A program made the position numbers and the translations under genes. A stretch of DNA of 64,000 nucleotides from Vibrio hepatarius. GTDB taxonomy: Bacteria > Pseudomonadota > Gammaproteobacteria > Enterobacterales > Vibrionaceae. Numbering within the stretch: position 1 is the first letter of the stretch; each line of letters begins with the position of its first letter. Positions 18,239-27,624 of this stretch are shown one piece after another. The stretch spans positions 62,001 through 126,000 of the forward strand of contig NZ_LHPI01000016.1 in the NCBI RefSeq assembly GCF_001274785.1. Direction: 5' to 3'. The notes below the pieces were generated by a model. The model had not been told where the DNA came from. It did no database searches and saw only the letters and a list, made by a program, of their open reading frames with translations.

Positions 18239-19267
18239 TTACTTCAATTTATCAACGACGTTATCAGGCGATAAGTCTTTTAGACATTTCAAATGTCCGA
18301 GTGGGCATTCTCGTTTAAAGCACGGACGACATTCAATATCTGTATTCACTATGTCTACTTTTTCAGCCAAAGGCGGCGTGTATTCTGGTGATGTTGAACC
18401 ATAGACGCCGACTACATGACAGCCGACTGCAGCCGCTACATGCATTAAACCTGAGTCATTGCTCACCACGCTGTTACATGCCGATAGCAAGTCAACTGCC
18501 TCGATTAGAGACGTTTTACCTGCTAGGTTGTGGCAAAGTGCTTTCTGTGATTCTGATAGTAGATTCTGAATTGTATTCGTCGTTTCTTCATCTTTAGCCG
18601 AACCAAACAACCAAACTTGATGACCACGCTCAATCATCTCAGACGCGACTGCAGCATAGTGTTCAGTTGGCCATTGTTTAGCTGGTCCGAATTCAGCACC
18701 AGGACAGAGACCTAAAACTGGTGTTGTTCGATTTAGTCCAAACTTAGTGAGTGTTGAGCATCGAGTGTTTTCATCAATAGTTAGACGAGGCTTTGGCAAC
18801 GTAGATAATCCGCCAAGCGAGGCTGAATTCTGCATTTCACTTTTAGGGTGTGCAAGTGCTACGTAACGTTCGACCATATATTGAAAGTCATTCTTGTTTG
18901 GTCGCAAGTCGTTTAGTAAACCGTATCGCATTTCCCCTTTCCAACCAGTTCTGACCGGAACTTGGGCAAAAAATGGGATAAGAGCTGACTTGGCAGAGTT
19001 TGGTAATACAAATGCATGGGTATATTCTCCTTTGCGGAGTTCTTTACCAAACTGCCTGCGCCCAAGGAAGTTAAACTCGCCGTGCCCAAATGGTATTTCT
19101 ATAGCTTGGTTAACTTCCGGCATCCGCTCTAGAATAGGTTTACACCAAGCCGGAGCTATGACATCAATGATAGCGTCAGCGTCTTGTTGCTTTAGAGTTG
19201 TGTAAAGTGACTGTGACATCACCATATCACCGACCCAAGATGGGCCTACTATCAGTATTTTTTTCAC
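18239..19267 (-). CDS. waaF: ADP-heptose:LPS heptosyltransferase II
   Basis: A 342-residue GT9 enzyme adding the second heptose to the inner core. The start MKKILIVGPSWVGDMVMSQS is the WaaF signature. It is followed by LRPNKNDFQYMVERYVAL, GAEFGPAKQWP (donor binding) and NDSGLMHVAAA, and ends with the CRPCFKRECPLGHLKCL cysteine-rich segment common to WaaF. Start ATG at 19267. It lies between the lipid A acyltransferase and waaA in the leftward operon led by hldD, which makes its ADP-heptose donor. Confidence 0.96.
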   Translation of the reverse strand: MKKILIVGPSWVGDMVMSQSLYTTLKQQDADAIIDVIAPAWCKPILERMPEVNQAIEIPFGHGEFNFLGRRQFGKELRKGEYTHAFVLPNSAKSALIPFFAQVPVRTGWKGEMRYGLLNDLRPNKNDFQYMVERYVALAHPKSEMQNSASLGGLSTLPKPRLTIDENTRCSTLTKFGLNRTTPVLGLCPGAEFGPAKQWPTEHYAAVASEMIERGHQVWLFGSAKDEETTNTIQNLLSESQKALCHNLAGKTSLIEAVDLLSACNSVVSNDSGLMHVAAAVGCHVVGVYGSTSPEYTPPLAEKVDIVNTDIECRPCFKRECPLGHLKCLKDLSPDNVVDKLK

Positions 19268-19287
19268 ATTGCTTCTCTTAATTCATT

Positions 19288-20253
19288 TTATGCGTTATTG
19301 CGAAGCTTTCTGTATGGGTTGCTCCCATCTTCTTGTGTACGCAGAAGTCTTAGTATCCACATATATTGTTGAGGTTGTGCTCCAACAAAATGCTCAATGG
19401 CCTCATTCATTGCCCTAGCATCTGCAATCTCAGTCTCTTGTAACTCGAGTGGTGGCATGAACTCAATGGTGTAGTGACCATTATCAGGGTCAATTGACGC
19501 AAATGTTGGAATGACCTTTGCCTTTGATAATTTGGCTAACTTGGTTAGTCCTGGCAGCGTAGCCTTGGTTGTGGCAAAAAAGTCGACAAACTCACTTAGC
19601 TCTGCACCATGGTCTTGGTCTGGTAGGTAATAGCCTAGGTAACCGTCTTTAATGGACTTGATAAAAGGTTTGATACCACCAGAACGCTCATAGACTCGCC
19701 CTCCATACTGAACTCGTTGGCGATGCATCAGCCAGTCTGTCACAGGGTTTTTCTGCTTTTTCGCCATTGCAGATACAGGTAGCCCTTGAGATGCTAGAAG
19801 TACTGCTGGAATGTCTATCGCCCATGAATGAGGTACGAGAAGAATGACATTTTCGCCTTTGTCTTTAGATTGCTTTAAATAATGCTCATTTTTGAAGTGG
19901 CATTGTCGTTGCAACCACTGAGGTGAGCGCAATGAGAGCAACCCGAATCGAAGCATAAACACACCAGCAGTATAGAGAGTTTTATATACCAACTCCTCGC
20001 GCTGTTGTTCATTCAGTTTGGGAAAGCATAGAGACAGGTTGACTCTGATATTGTGAGTAGCACCACGTTTCTTTTTCGCTAGTTTGCGTGCGACCTGATG
20101 AGACAACCACTTGTGAAAACCTAGCGGTAGCAGTGATAGAGGAACAGAGAGTAAAACCCCAATCCAGGTTCCCCAGTATTTTGGTGCAAGAAAACCCCAC
20201 TCGAAAGTAGGGTTATAAGCTTTGGGATCAAAATCGTTTCGTTTATCTGTCAT
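19288..20253 (-). CDS. Lipid A late acyltransferase (LpxM/MsbB-type)
   Basis: A 321-residue member of the LpxL/LpxM family that adds a secondary acyl chain to Kdo-lipid A. One N-terminal hydrophobic segment near residues 25-45 anchors it in the inner membrane. The catalytic H-x4-D motif is HSWAID. YYLPDQDHG and VIPTFA are further family blocks. The N-terminal FNPTFEW-like segment is more typical of LpxM than LpxL. In V. cholerae a homologue (LpxN) adds 3-hydroxylaurate, so the acyl group is uncertain. I prefer ATG 20253 over TTG 20262. No clear Shine-Dalgarno is visible for either. Confidence 0.88.
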   Translation of the reverse strand: MTDKRNDFDPKAYNPTFEWGFLAPKYWGTWIGVLLSVPLSLLPLGFHKWLSHQVARKLAKKKRGATHNIRVNLSLCFPKLNEQQREELVYKTLYTAGVFMLRFGLLSLRSPQWLQRQCHFKNEHYLKQSKDKGENVILLVPHSWAIDIPAVLLASQGLPVSAMAKKQKNPVTDWLMHRQRVQYGGRVYERSGGIKPFIKSIKDGYLGYYLPDQDHGAELSEFVDFFATTKATLPGLTKLAKLSKAKVIPTFASIDPDNGHYTIEFMPPLELQETEIADARAMNEAIEHFVGAQPQQYMWILRLLRTQEDGSNPYRKLRNNA

Positions 20254-20278
20254 AAAGCGCAACGGTGTGTGTCACACC

Positions 20279-21220
20279 TTATCGATTAATTATCTTCATG
20301 TATTCTGCCACGCCTTCGGCAACAGATTTAAATTTGTGATCACACCCAGCCGCTCGCAGCTTAGTTAGGTCCGCTTGGGTGAACTCTTGGTATGCCCCTT
20401 TGAGGTGTTCTGGGAACGGAATTGTCTCAACAGAGCCTTTACCATGATAGTTAATCACAGCGGTAGCGACTTCATTGAATGACTCTGCATTGCCTGTACC
20501 AAGGTTAAAAATACCTGAGACACCATTTTGCAGAAACCATAAGTTGACTGCAGCGACATCACCCACATAAACGAAATCGCGTTTGAAGTGCTCGCTGCCT
20601 TCAAAAAGTTTTGGATTCTCACCCGCGTTCATTTGGTTGTTAAGGTGGAATGCGACTGAAGCCATTGAACCTTTGTGCTGTTCACGAGGGCCGTAAACGT
20701 TAAAGTATCGAAAGCCCGTGACTTGAGATAAGGTTTCACCGTGTTTCTCAGCGTCTTCCCATACTCGGCGCACATAGTTGTCAAACTGCTGTTTTGAGTA
20801 ACCATAAACGTTCAATGCGCCTTCATATTGTTTTTCTTCAATGAAGGTATCAGTTTCACCGTAAGTGGCCGCTGAGGAGGCGTAAAGGAATGGAATTTCT
20901 CGGTCTAAACAGTAGTGAAGTAGTTCTTTTGAATACTCATAGTTATTGAGCATCATGTACTTGCCATCCCACTCAGTGGTAGCAGAACAAGCACCTTCAT
21001 GAAAAATGGCGTCAATCGGACCTAAGTTTTCACCAGACATGATTTGCACAAGGAAATCATCACGATCCATGTAATCAGCGATATCGAGATCAACTAAGTT
21101 CTGAAATTTCTTACCATTTTTAAGGTTATCGACGACTAAGATATCGTTAATACCCTGCTCATTGAGTGCTTTGATGATGTTGCTGCCAATCATGCCAGCA
21201 CCGCCGGTTACGATGATCAT
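20279..21220 (-). CDS. hldD: ADP-L-glycero-D-manno-heptose 6-epimerase
   Basis: Short-chain dehydrogenase/reductase of 313 residues that makes ADP-L,D-heptose for the WaaC/WaaF enzymes. It opens [15 protein letters not shown] (NADP-binding glycine motif). The catalytic YGYSK is present, as is the HldD block [17 protein letters not shown]. Start placed at ATG 21220 with AGAGG upstream, not at an earlier in-frame codon. It is the first gene of the operon running to waaL. As hldD (gmhD) it also marks the usual left edge of vibrio O-antigen/capsule loci. Confidence 0.96.
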   Translation of the reverse strand: MIIVTGGAGMIGSNIIKALNEQGINDILVVDNLKNGKKFQNLVDLDIADYMDRDDFLVQIMSGENLGPIDAIFHEGACSATTEWDGKYMMLNNYEYSKELLHYCLDREIPFLYASSAATYGETDTFIEEKQYEGALNVYGYSKQQFDNYVRRVWEDAEKHGETLSQVTGFRYFNVYGPREQHKGSMASVAFHLNNQMNAGENPKLFEGSEHFKRDFVYVGDVAAVNLWFLQNGVSGIFNLGTGNAESFNEVATAVINYHGKGSVETIPFPEHLKGAYQEFTQADLTKLRAAGCDHKFKSVAEGVAEYMKIINR

Positions 21221-21238
21221 ATGTGCCTCTGTATGCAA

Positions 21239-21268
21239 TGTATAGTGATTAACAGATTGTATCAGCAA
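21239..21268 (-). promoter_or_regulatory. Candidate promoter of hldD operon
   Basis: On the minus strand, TTGCTG (21268-21263) and TATACA (21244-21239) are separated by 18 bp, placing the start site a few bases from the AGAGG ribosome binding site of hldD. Moderate match only. Confidence 0.4.
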
Positions 21269-21311
21269 GAAAAGTTGGATGCGATATGATACTAATGTTA
21301 TTTAACAGAGT

Positions 21312-21337
21312 AGCTTAACTGCGATAGGAGCGTGGGG
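21312..21337 (+). promoter_or_regulatory. JUMPstart/ops-like element before the O-antigen locus
   Basis: TAGCTTAACTGCGATAGGAG followed by CGTG lies between hldD and wzx. It resembles the JUMPstart order (GTAGCTGTTAAG ... GGCGGTAGCGTG), whose 3' part is the ops site that recruits the antiterminator RfaH. Here the ops core is imperfect (GCGATAGGAGCGTG), so RfaH recruitment is inference. Its placement in the leader of an 18-kb AT-rich O-antigen operon is exactly where such an element is expected. A TATAAT at 21367-21372 lies downstream. Confidence 0.5.
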
Positions 21338-21518
21338 TATCTCTATCAATTCTCATGAGCATGAATTATAATTGAAAATGTGTATGTAAGTGGTTATTTT
21401 AAAAGGTTTTTGTTTTTATGCTGAATGAAAGGTTGAGGTTTTAATGGTATGTTTTTTGATCTGGCAGTGTATAAAAATAAAAGTTGAATGTAATGTGCAT
21501 TTTTAATTGGCTAGGGTA

Positions 21519-22916
21519 ATGAATTCTACAATAAAATATTCGATAGGGAATATGTTTCCGCAACTTTGTGGTTTTCTTCTGCTACCAGTATATGGGAAGT
21601 ATCTCTCTTTAGATGAGTATGGTCAAATAGCAACTGTAGAAATGGGTGTTTTTTTTCTATCTATTGTAATTTTATTTAGTTTAGATAGATCTATTCAGGC
21701 CTATTACTTTGAATCTGATTCAGAAGAGGGAAGAAAAACTCTCTTAGATACTCTAATAAAGTCAGTTGCAATTATTGGTGGAGGGCTGGGTCTTTTAATT
21801 ATATTTATAATGATGATGTATTTTGAATATGATGATGCGATTAAATTTGTCTACATAGTCCTCTATTCATATTTTAGTTCATTGTTAAACGTTTTATTAT
21901 CATCGTATCAAATTCGTTCTCAGGTAAATGCATATGTTGGTATAGTAATCTCAAGAACAATTATTATGCTATTTTTTATTTTTTATTTTTTGATATATAT
22001 GAAATCTGGAATAAATGGCTATTTTTATTCTATGTTAATGTCTGTTGTTATTTCTTTTCCATTGTCGGTTTTTTTTGTTTTAAAAAATAGAACTAGATTT
22101 GATAAAGAAGTATTTGTAAAGTGTATAAAGTACTCAATTGTTTTTTTACCTATGATATTAGTGACATGGATTGTAAACTTTTTAGATCGTGCATTCATAG
22201 CTCATTATTTAGGCAGTGAAAGCGTAGGTATTTACTCAATGGCATATAGAATATCATCTGCATTTACTATGCTTACAAGTGCTGCTTCTTTAGTCTTTAT
22301 TCCTTATTTTTATAAAGTTATTAACTCTAAAAATGAACATGATATTCATGAATTAAAAAACAATATGGAAATGATTGTTCACACATTGCTTTTTGTGTTT
22401 TTATTTATGGGGCTATTTATAGGAGATATGATTGATGTATTCTTTAGTAATGAATATTTAAAAATTGAAATAATATCAATTTTATTACTAAACTCTTTTC
22501 TTGTTTCTTCTATTATGTCGTTGACGACAGTGTTATTTCTCTTGAAAGATAAAAGAACTAAAGATAATTTAATAGCGTGTTTATATAGTGCCTTTGCAAG
22601 TGTGATCCTTAACCTTATTCTAATACCTGTTATTGGGCTTTGGGGAGCTGTATTATCTAATCTATTTTCTAAATTAGTACTGTTAGTAATACAGTATTTT
22701 AAAAGCAAGAATGGATTTTATATTTTACTCCCTTGGCGGAGTTTTATAATAAGGTTTTTATTGTATAATGCAATTGTATTTTTCTTCTATGAATATATTG
22801 ACTTGTCAATGTATGTTGAGGTTTTTGTAAAGTTAGTTTTGGTTATTTTGTTAGGTGTGAATACGTTTTTTATTATTGGCTTTAAAAGAATAGGTGTGTT
22901 TTTTTATGGAAAATGA
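21519..22916 (+). CDS. wzx: Wzx-type O-antigen flippase
   Basis: A 465-residue protein made almost entirely of hydrophobic segments (about 12-14 helices), in the oligosaccharide flippase/MOP superfamily. The N-terminus YSIGNMFPQLCGFLLLPVYG followed by LSLDEYGQIA is the typical Wzx opening. It would flip the undecaprenyl-diphosphate-linked repeat unit across the inner membrane. I take ATG 21519 over TTG 21507. The gene is strikingly AT-rich compared with hldD next door, a sign of horizontal acquisition. It opens the rightward O-antigen operon and overlaps the next gene. Confidence 0.88.
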   Translation: MNSTIKYSIGNMFPQLCGFLLLPVYGKYLSLDEYGQIATVEMGVFFLSIVILFSLDRSIQAYYFESDSEEGRKTLLDTLIKSVAIIGGGLGLLIIFIMMMYFEYDDAIKFVYIVLYSYFSSLLNVLLSSYQIRSQVNAYVGIVISRTIIMLFFIFYFLIYMKSGINGYFYSMLMSVVISFPLSVFFVLKNRTRFDKEVFVKCIKYSIVFLPMILVTWIVNFLDRAFIAHYLGSESVGIYSMAYRISSAFTMLTSAASLVFIPYFYKVINSKNEHDIHELKNNMEMIVHTLLFVFLFMGLFIGDMIDVFFSNEYLKIEIISILLLNSFLVSSIMSLTTVLFLLKDKRTKDNLIACLYSAFASVILNLILIPVIGLWGAVLSNLFSKLVLLVIQYFKSKNGFYILLPWRSFIIRFLLYNAIVFFFYEYIDLSMYVEVFVKLVLVILLGVNTFFIIGFKRIGVFFYGK

Positions 22917-23475
22917 CTTTAAGAGAGTTATTAGTTTTGATATCGATGGTATTCTTGTAGATTATCCAAAATGTTGGCTAAAGTATATTGAAATGCAAAG
23001 AGGTTCCTTATTTTTATCTACAGTTGAAGCAAAAGAGGAATTAGGAATAAATGAGTACGAGATACTAAAATTTCAATATAGGATGAGTGATTATAAATAC
23101 AGTCTAGATATAAATGTTGTAATGTTAGAACTCAATAATTGGTTGTATGAAAATAATTTTGAAGTGATTGTGTCTACGTCTAGGCCCATTGAATCAATAG
23201 ATTATCCTAATATGAAAAAAAATATCGAAAAATGGCTGGATAGTAAAGGTTTCTACTTTAGTAGAATAATACATAAATCTCAGAGTATTAAAAATCTTGA
23301 TAGTGTATACTCTAATGTTTTGTTCCATATAGATGATGAAGTTAAGTTTGCAAAGTACTTTTCAAAGAACTCTATCAATTCGCTACTTCTATCGGAAGAA
23401 AATGTTTCTCATGAAGGTGTAATCGTATTTAGTTCGTTAAGTGAAATGTCAGAATACATAAAAGGTAATGTTTAA
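22906..23475 (+). CDS. HAD-like hydrolase in O-antigen locus
   Basis: A 189-residue protein with HAD motif I DIDGILVD near the N-terminus, motif II in VSTSRP and an acidic motif III region HIDDEVKF. It resembles small HAD phosphatases of the NT5C/nucleotidase-like group. Role in the locus could be dephosphorylation of a sugar intermediate, but the substrate is unknown. The start is uncertain: ATG 22906 (inside the 3' end of wzx) or GTG 22894. AT-rich like its neighbours. Confidence 0.65.
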   Translation: MENDFKRVISFDIDGILVDYPKCWLKYIEMQRGSLFLSTVEAKEELGINEYEILKFQYRMSDYKYSLDINVVMLELNNWLYENNFEVIVSTSRPIESIDYPNMKKNIEKWLDSKGFYFSRIIHKSQSIKNLDSVYSNVLFHIDDEVKFAKYFSKNSINSLLLSEENVSHEGVIVFSSLSEMSEYIKGNV

Positions 23476-23478
23476 ATA

Positions 23479-24321
23479 ATGATAATTCTAAGTATTATTA
23501 TTCCTGCAAATAGTCGAAGCGAAACTCTAGTTCGTGCTGTATCATCTATTTTTAAGCAATGTGTAAATAATGTTGAAGTTATTATTACTTTGAGAGATGG
23601 AGATATTGATACACTTCATGTGTTAGATGAGATTAAAAGTAAGTTTGGCGATAAAGTAAAATTATTAATTATAAATAAACCAATGAATAGTACCGATGAC
23701 TGGAATGATGGCCTTTCTATTGCTAGCGGTAAATATTTAATGTTATTAGAAGGTGATGATTACTTGCCACCTAATTGTCTTGATGAATTTAGAAATGCAA
23801 TTGATATATATGAAAATCTTTCTCTATATGTTATGGCAACAGATAGCTTTACTTTCAAATTAGATGGCTATATTTATAGCTCTACTTTTCTAAAGAGATT
23901 AAGAACATTAAAAGAAGTACCACCTCCATCTCAAACTATATTTATAAATGCTAATGGTTTTTACAAATCGTCGTTGTATGAGTATGCTCCAGAAATAGAC
24001 TTTTATTATGAATTAATCTCTAAAACTAAACTTCCTATTTTTGTTAATAATGATGTTAAAGTGTATCGAGAGCCGTCTTTAGATAGATACAAAGGTCTAA
24101 AATGGAAGCATTTTAAAGATCATTATCAGTTTGTTAGTTCTCATGTGCACGATTATAGCTTTTCACAATTGATAAAAGTGCTATTTAGTTTAAAATTTAG
24201 GTGTGTTACAAAAATCATTGTTACATTAAAAAATAGCTTGAATACGGACAAGGAACTTATATTTAATACGTTTTCTTTTTTTAAAGACTTTAGTATTTTC
24301 TTAAAATGGTTCAAAAGATGA
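23479..24321 (+). CDS. Glycosyltransferase family 2
   Basis: A 280-residue GT-A protein. IIIPANSRSETLVRAVSSIF is the usual GT2 N-terminal block, and NDGLSIASGKYLMLLEGDDY contains the acidic metal-binding cluster (EGDD). It probably adds one sugar to the lipid-linked repeat unit at the cytoplasmic face. Donor and linkage cannot be predicted. It starts 3 nt after the HAD gene and overlaps the methyltransferase by 16 nt, so the three form a tight AT-rich sub-operon. Confidence 0.8.
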   Translation: MIILSIIIPANSRSETLVRAVSSIFKQCVNNVEVIITLRDGDIDTLHVLDEIKSKFGDKVKLLIINKPMNSTDDWNDGLSIASGKYLMLLEGDDYLPPNCLDEFRNAIDIYENLSLYVMATDSFTFKLDGYIYSSTFLKRLRTLKEVPPPSQTIFINANGFYKSSLYEYAPEIDFYYELISKTKLPIFVNNDVKVYREPSLDRYKGLKWKHFKDHYQFVSSHVHDYSFSQLIKVLFSLKFRCVTKIIVTLKNSLNTDKELIFNTFSFFKDFSIFLKWFKR

Positions 24322-25178
24322 AAAAATGCAAATTATGTAAAGGTGATCTTTCTATTGAGTATGGAAATTGTAAGGATATTAACTTTTCAATTTCAAATGA
24401 GAAGTTTGATTGGTATAAATGCAAAAGATGTGGTTCATTTTCCATAGATGATCCAAATTTAAGCGTAAGTGAGTATTATAAAGATTATAAGCCTCATAAA
24501 ATAGATGTTTCAAATTTACCTAATTCTCTTAGTATATTTATAGAAAAAATTTTAGCTGTATATTCAGAAGATGATAAGTTTGACATTATTGACGTTGGTT
24601 GTGGGTCTGGTGTACTTCTTTATCAACTAAAAAAGAAGTTTCCAAATGCAAGGCTGTACGGTACAGATGTAACTATATCTCCAGCGATAAATAATTTATC
24701 AGATTACCAAGATATTAATTTTTTTGAATCGGAAATTAAAGATTTATCAATAGAAAAAACATTTGATGTTGTGGTTTCTTCTCAGCTTTTGGAACATTTA
24801 GATGATCCTGAAACTATGGTTGAATTTTTAGAATGTCACACTAATAGTAAATCATTAATAATATTTGATATACCAAATGTAGAGTCTGTTAGTTTTAAGC
24901 TCTTTGGAAGGAATTGGATTCATTTAGACACGCCTAGGCATAGGGTTTTATATACTAGAACTGGTTTGAACTACTTATTTAGAGAGTTTAAATTGACTAA
25001 CGTTGTTTATACTGGTAGTAACTTAAGTTTGTGGTCTTCATTTTGCAATAGTATAAGTGTTAATCTACATAATAATTCTCTTTTTTTTAAAGTTATTAGA
25101 AAGGTAGTTATAAAGCTTTTAGATTTATTTGTTGTTCCGGATGATAAGATTAATTTTACATTGAGCCGTAACAAGTAG
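24306..25178 (+). CDS. SAM-dependent methyltransferase with N-terminal zinc-ribbon-like cysteines
   Basis: A 290-residue class I methyltransferase. CKLC near residue 8 and CKRCG near residue 38 form a CxxC...CxxC zinc-ribbon-like head, as in the sugar C- or O-methyltransferase group. Motif I is IIDVGCGSGVLL, and SSQLLEHLDDP is the post-motif block. LFGRNWIHLDTPRH is shared with polysaccharide-locus methyltransferases. It probably methylates a sugar of the O-unit or caps it. Start ATG 24306 or 24318. It ends the very AT-rich block; base composition becomes more vibrio-like from legB on. Confidence 0.78.
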   Translation: MVQKMKKCKLCKGDLSIEYGNCKDINFSISNEKFDWYKCKRCGSFSIDDPNLSVSEYYKDYKPHKIDVSNLPNSLSIFIEKILAVYSEDDKFDIIDVGCGSGVLLYQLKKKFPNARLYGTDVTISPAINNLSDYQDINFFESEIKDLSIEKTFDVVVSSQLLEHLDDPETMVEFLECHTNSKSLIIFDIPNVESVSFKLFGRNWIHLDTPRHRVLYTRTGLNYLFREFKLTNVVYTGSNLSLWSSFCNSISVNLHNNSLFFKVIRKVVIKLLDLFVVPDDKINFTLSRNK

Positions 25179-25271
25179 AACTTGAAGGCATTGAAAAGTT
25201 ATACCGTTCTGAATAGTCGATGTATTATATGTTGTGATGTGTTGTGATTTTTAATATACAAGAGGGTTAAT

Positions 25272-26462
25272 ATGAACTCGGTTATTTCCTTGATTGGGCG
25301 TGATGAAGAGATTTTCTTTAATGATGTGAATAAATATGAAGCAGAACTTAGGGAGGTTATTTCTTCCTCATGCTTTTTAGTTCTAGGAGGTGCAGGTTCA
25401 ATAGGTCAAGCTGTGACCAAAGAAATTTTTAAGCGCAATCCTAAAAAGTTGCACGTGGTCGATATTAGTGAAAACAACATGGTTGAGTTGGTTCGAGATA
25501 TCCGCAGCTCGTTTGGTTACATCGATGGCGATTTCCAGACATTCGCTTTGGACATTGGTTCTCTGGAGTACGATGCGTTCATTAAAGCTGATGGTAAGTT
25601 TGACTACGTTTTGAACTTATCAGCACTCAAACATGTTAGGAGTGAAAAAGACCCTTATACATTAATGCGAATGATTGATGTAAATGTGTTTAATACAGAT
25701 AAAACCATTCAGCAGTCTATTGATTCTGGTGCTAAAAAATACTTCTGCGTTTCTACAGATAAAGCTGCAAACCCAGTCAACATGATGGGGGCATCAAAGC
25801 GTATTATGGAGATGTTCTTGATGCGTAAAAGTGAGCAAATAGTGATCTCGACAGCGCGCTTTGCTAATGTCGCGTTTTCTGATGGCTCACTGCTTCATGG
25901 ATTTAATCAACGTATTCAAAAACGGCAGCCTATCGTTGCACCATGTGATATTAAACGTTACTTTGTTACACCTCAAGAATCGGGTGAGCTATGTTTAATG
26001 TCTTGTATCTTTGGAGAAAATCGCGACATATTCTTCCCAAAACTGAGTGAAGCTTTGCACCTTATTTCGTTTGCAGATATTGCAGTGAAATACCTAGAAC
26101 AGCTTGGTTATGAACCTCACTTATGTGAAACAGAAGACGAAGCCCGCCAACTTGCGCACACGCTTCCAGATCAAGGTAAGTGGCCATGTTTGTTTACAGC
26201 CAGTGATACGACGGGTGAAAAAGACTTCGAAGAGTTTTTTACAGACAAAGAAGAGTTGGATATGTCTCGATTTGAAAATCTAGGCATTATTAAAAATGAC
26301 CCTCTTTATGAACAAGAGCTTCTTACTTTGTTTGAAAACCAAATTTCTGAGATGAAACACGCGCGAGCTTGGACTAAAGAACAAATTGTCAAATTGTTCT
26401 TTACCATGATCCCTGATTTTGGACACAAAGAAACGGGTAAATACCTCGATAGCAAGATGTAA
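25272..26462 (+). CDS. legB: NDP-N-acetylglucosamine 4,6-dehydratase (LegB-like)
   Basis: A 396-residue extended SDR enzyme that should form the 4-keto-6-deoxy intermediate from NDP-GlcNAc, the first committed step of legionaminic-type sugar synthesis. GGAGSIG (39-45) binds the nucleotide, and STDKAANPVNMMGASKR is the active-site block in which Met replaces Tyr, typical of the CapD/PglF/retaining dehydratase group. It is longer than minimal LegB, with an N-terminal extension and a C-terminal helical tail. AAGAGGG precedes the ATG. The following aminotransferase, NeuC-like and NeuB-like genes set its pathway. Presence of a PtmE-like gene suggests the GDP sugar as substrate. Confidence 0.85.
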   Translation: MNSVISLIGRDEEIFFNDVNKYEAELREVISSSCFLVLGGAGSIGQAVTKEIFKRNPKKLHVVDISENNMVELVRDIRSSFGYIDGDFQTFALDIGSLEYDAFIKADGKFDYVLNLSALKHVRSEKDPYTLMRMIDVNVFNTDKTIQQSIDSGAKKYFCVSTDKAANPVNMMGASKRIMEMFLMRKSEQIVISTARFANVAFSDGSLLHGFNQRIQKRQPIVAPCDIKRYFVTPQESGELCLMSCIFGENRDIFFPKLSEALHLISFADIAVKYLEQLGYEPHLCETEDEARQLAHTLPDQGKWPCLFTASDTTGEKDFEEFFTDKEELDMSRFENLGIIKNDPLYEQELLTLFENQISEMKHARAWTKEQIVKLFFTMIPDFGHKETGKYLDSKM

Positions 26463-26474
26463 GTGGAGCATTCA

Positions 26475-27623
26475 ATGAAAGCGACATCTATTGTTGAGTT
26501 TGTGAGAGATACTTACAAAACTGACGACTTTATTCCCTTGCACGCACCAACGTTTGAAGGCAATGAAAAAGCGTATGTAATGGAAACGATCGAAAGTACA
26601 TTTGTTTCTAGCGTTGGGAAGTTTGTTGATGACTTTGAGCGAAAAATCGAGGCTTATACTGGTACTGCAAAAGCGGTAGCGACAGTTAACGGCACGGCTG
26701 CATTACATGCAGCATTGTACATGGCTGATGTTCAAAAAGGCGATTTTGTCATAACGCAAGCTCTGACTTTTGTTGCTACTTGTAATGCCCTTTATCATAT
26801 GGGTGCTGATCCTATATTTTTGGATGTGTCTCCAATGAATTTAGGGCTTTGTCCTAAGGCTGTGGATGCCTTCTTAGAAGAGAGTGCTGAAGTCACAGAT
26901 GCTGGTTGTCTCCATAAACAAACAGGCAGAAGAATCAAAGCGGTTGTACCAATGCATACATTTGGTCACCCTGTAGAACTTGATGAACTGGTTGCCGTTT
27001 GCTTAAAATGGAACATTGCGTTAGTTGAAGACGCAGCAGAGAGTCTAGGTTCATTTTACAAGGGTAAGCACACTGGTACTGTGGGTGATTTCGGTGCCGT
27101 TAGTTTCAATGGTAATAAAATTATTACCACTGGTGGTGGTGGTATGGTTTTATGTAAAACTCAAGAGTTAGGGATGCATACTAAGCATGTTACAACGACA
27201 GCTAAAGTTGCTCATCCTTATGAGTTCTTTCATGATGAGCCTGGCTTCAACTACCGTATGCCTAACCTAAATGCGGCTTTAGGGTGCGCTCAGATGGAAG
27301 TCATCGAACAGTATCTGAAGCAAAAGAGACGACTTGCAGAGCGCTACGCTGATTTCTTTAACGGTACAGACTTCAAGTTTGTCACTGAGCCAGAATATGC
27401 ACAGTCTAACTACTGGTTAAATGCGGTCATTTGCCCTGATAAAGAAAGTCGAGAAGAGATTCTTGTAGGTACAAATAGTTCAGGTGTTATGACCCGGCCG
27501 ATTTGGCAACTTATGCATAGGTTGCCTATGTTTGAGAATACAATACGTGGTGATCTTAGTTACTCTGAATTTATTGAAGCGCACTTAATTAATCTTCCAA
27601 GTACACCCGTCGAGATAAAGTAA
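26475..27623 (+). CDS. legC: PLP aminotransferase, DegT/DnrJ/EryC1 family (LegC-like)
   Basis: A 382-residue sugar aminotransferase that would place an amino group on C4 of the 4-keto-6-deoxy sugar made by LegB. The PLP-binding lysine is in SFNGNKIITTGGGG, preceded by the aspartate block EDAAESLGSFYKGK. MRPI-type PIWQLMHRLPMF closes the fold. Start set at ATG 26475 with GGAG seven bases upstream instead of the GTG directly after the legB stop. Spacing of 12 nt to legB and 1 nt to the next gene indicates one operon. Confidence 0.88.
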   Translation: MKATSIVEFVRDTYKTDDFIPLHAPTFEGNEKAYVMETIESTFVSSVGKFVDDFERKIEAYTGTAKAVATVNGTAALHAALYMADVQKGDFVITQALTFVATCNALYHMGADPIFLDVSPMNLGLCPKAVDAFLEESAEVTDAGCLHKQTGRRIKAVVPMHTFGHPVELDELVAVCLKWNIALVEDAAESLGSFYKGKHTGTVGDFGAVSFNGNKIITTGGGGMVLCKTQELGMHTKHVTTTAKVAHPYEFFHDEPGFNYRMPNLNAALGCAQMEVIEQYLKQKRRLAERYADFFNGTDFKFVTEPEYAQSNYWLNAVICPDKESREEILVGTNSSGVMTRPIWQLMHRLPMFENTIRGDLSYSEFIEAHLINLPSTPVEIK

Positions 27624-27624
27624 C

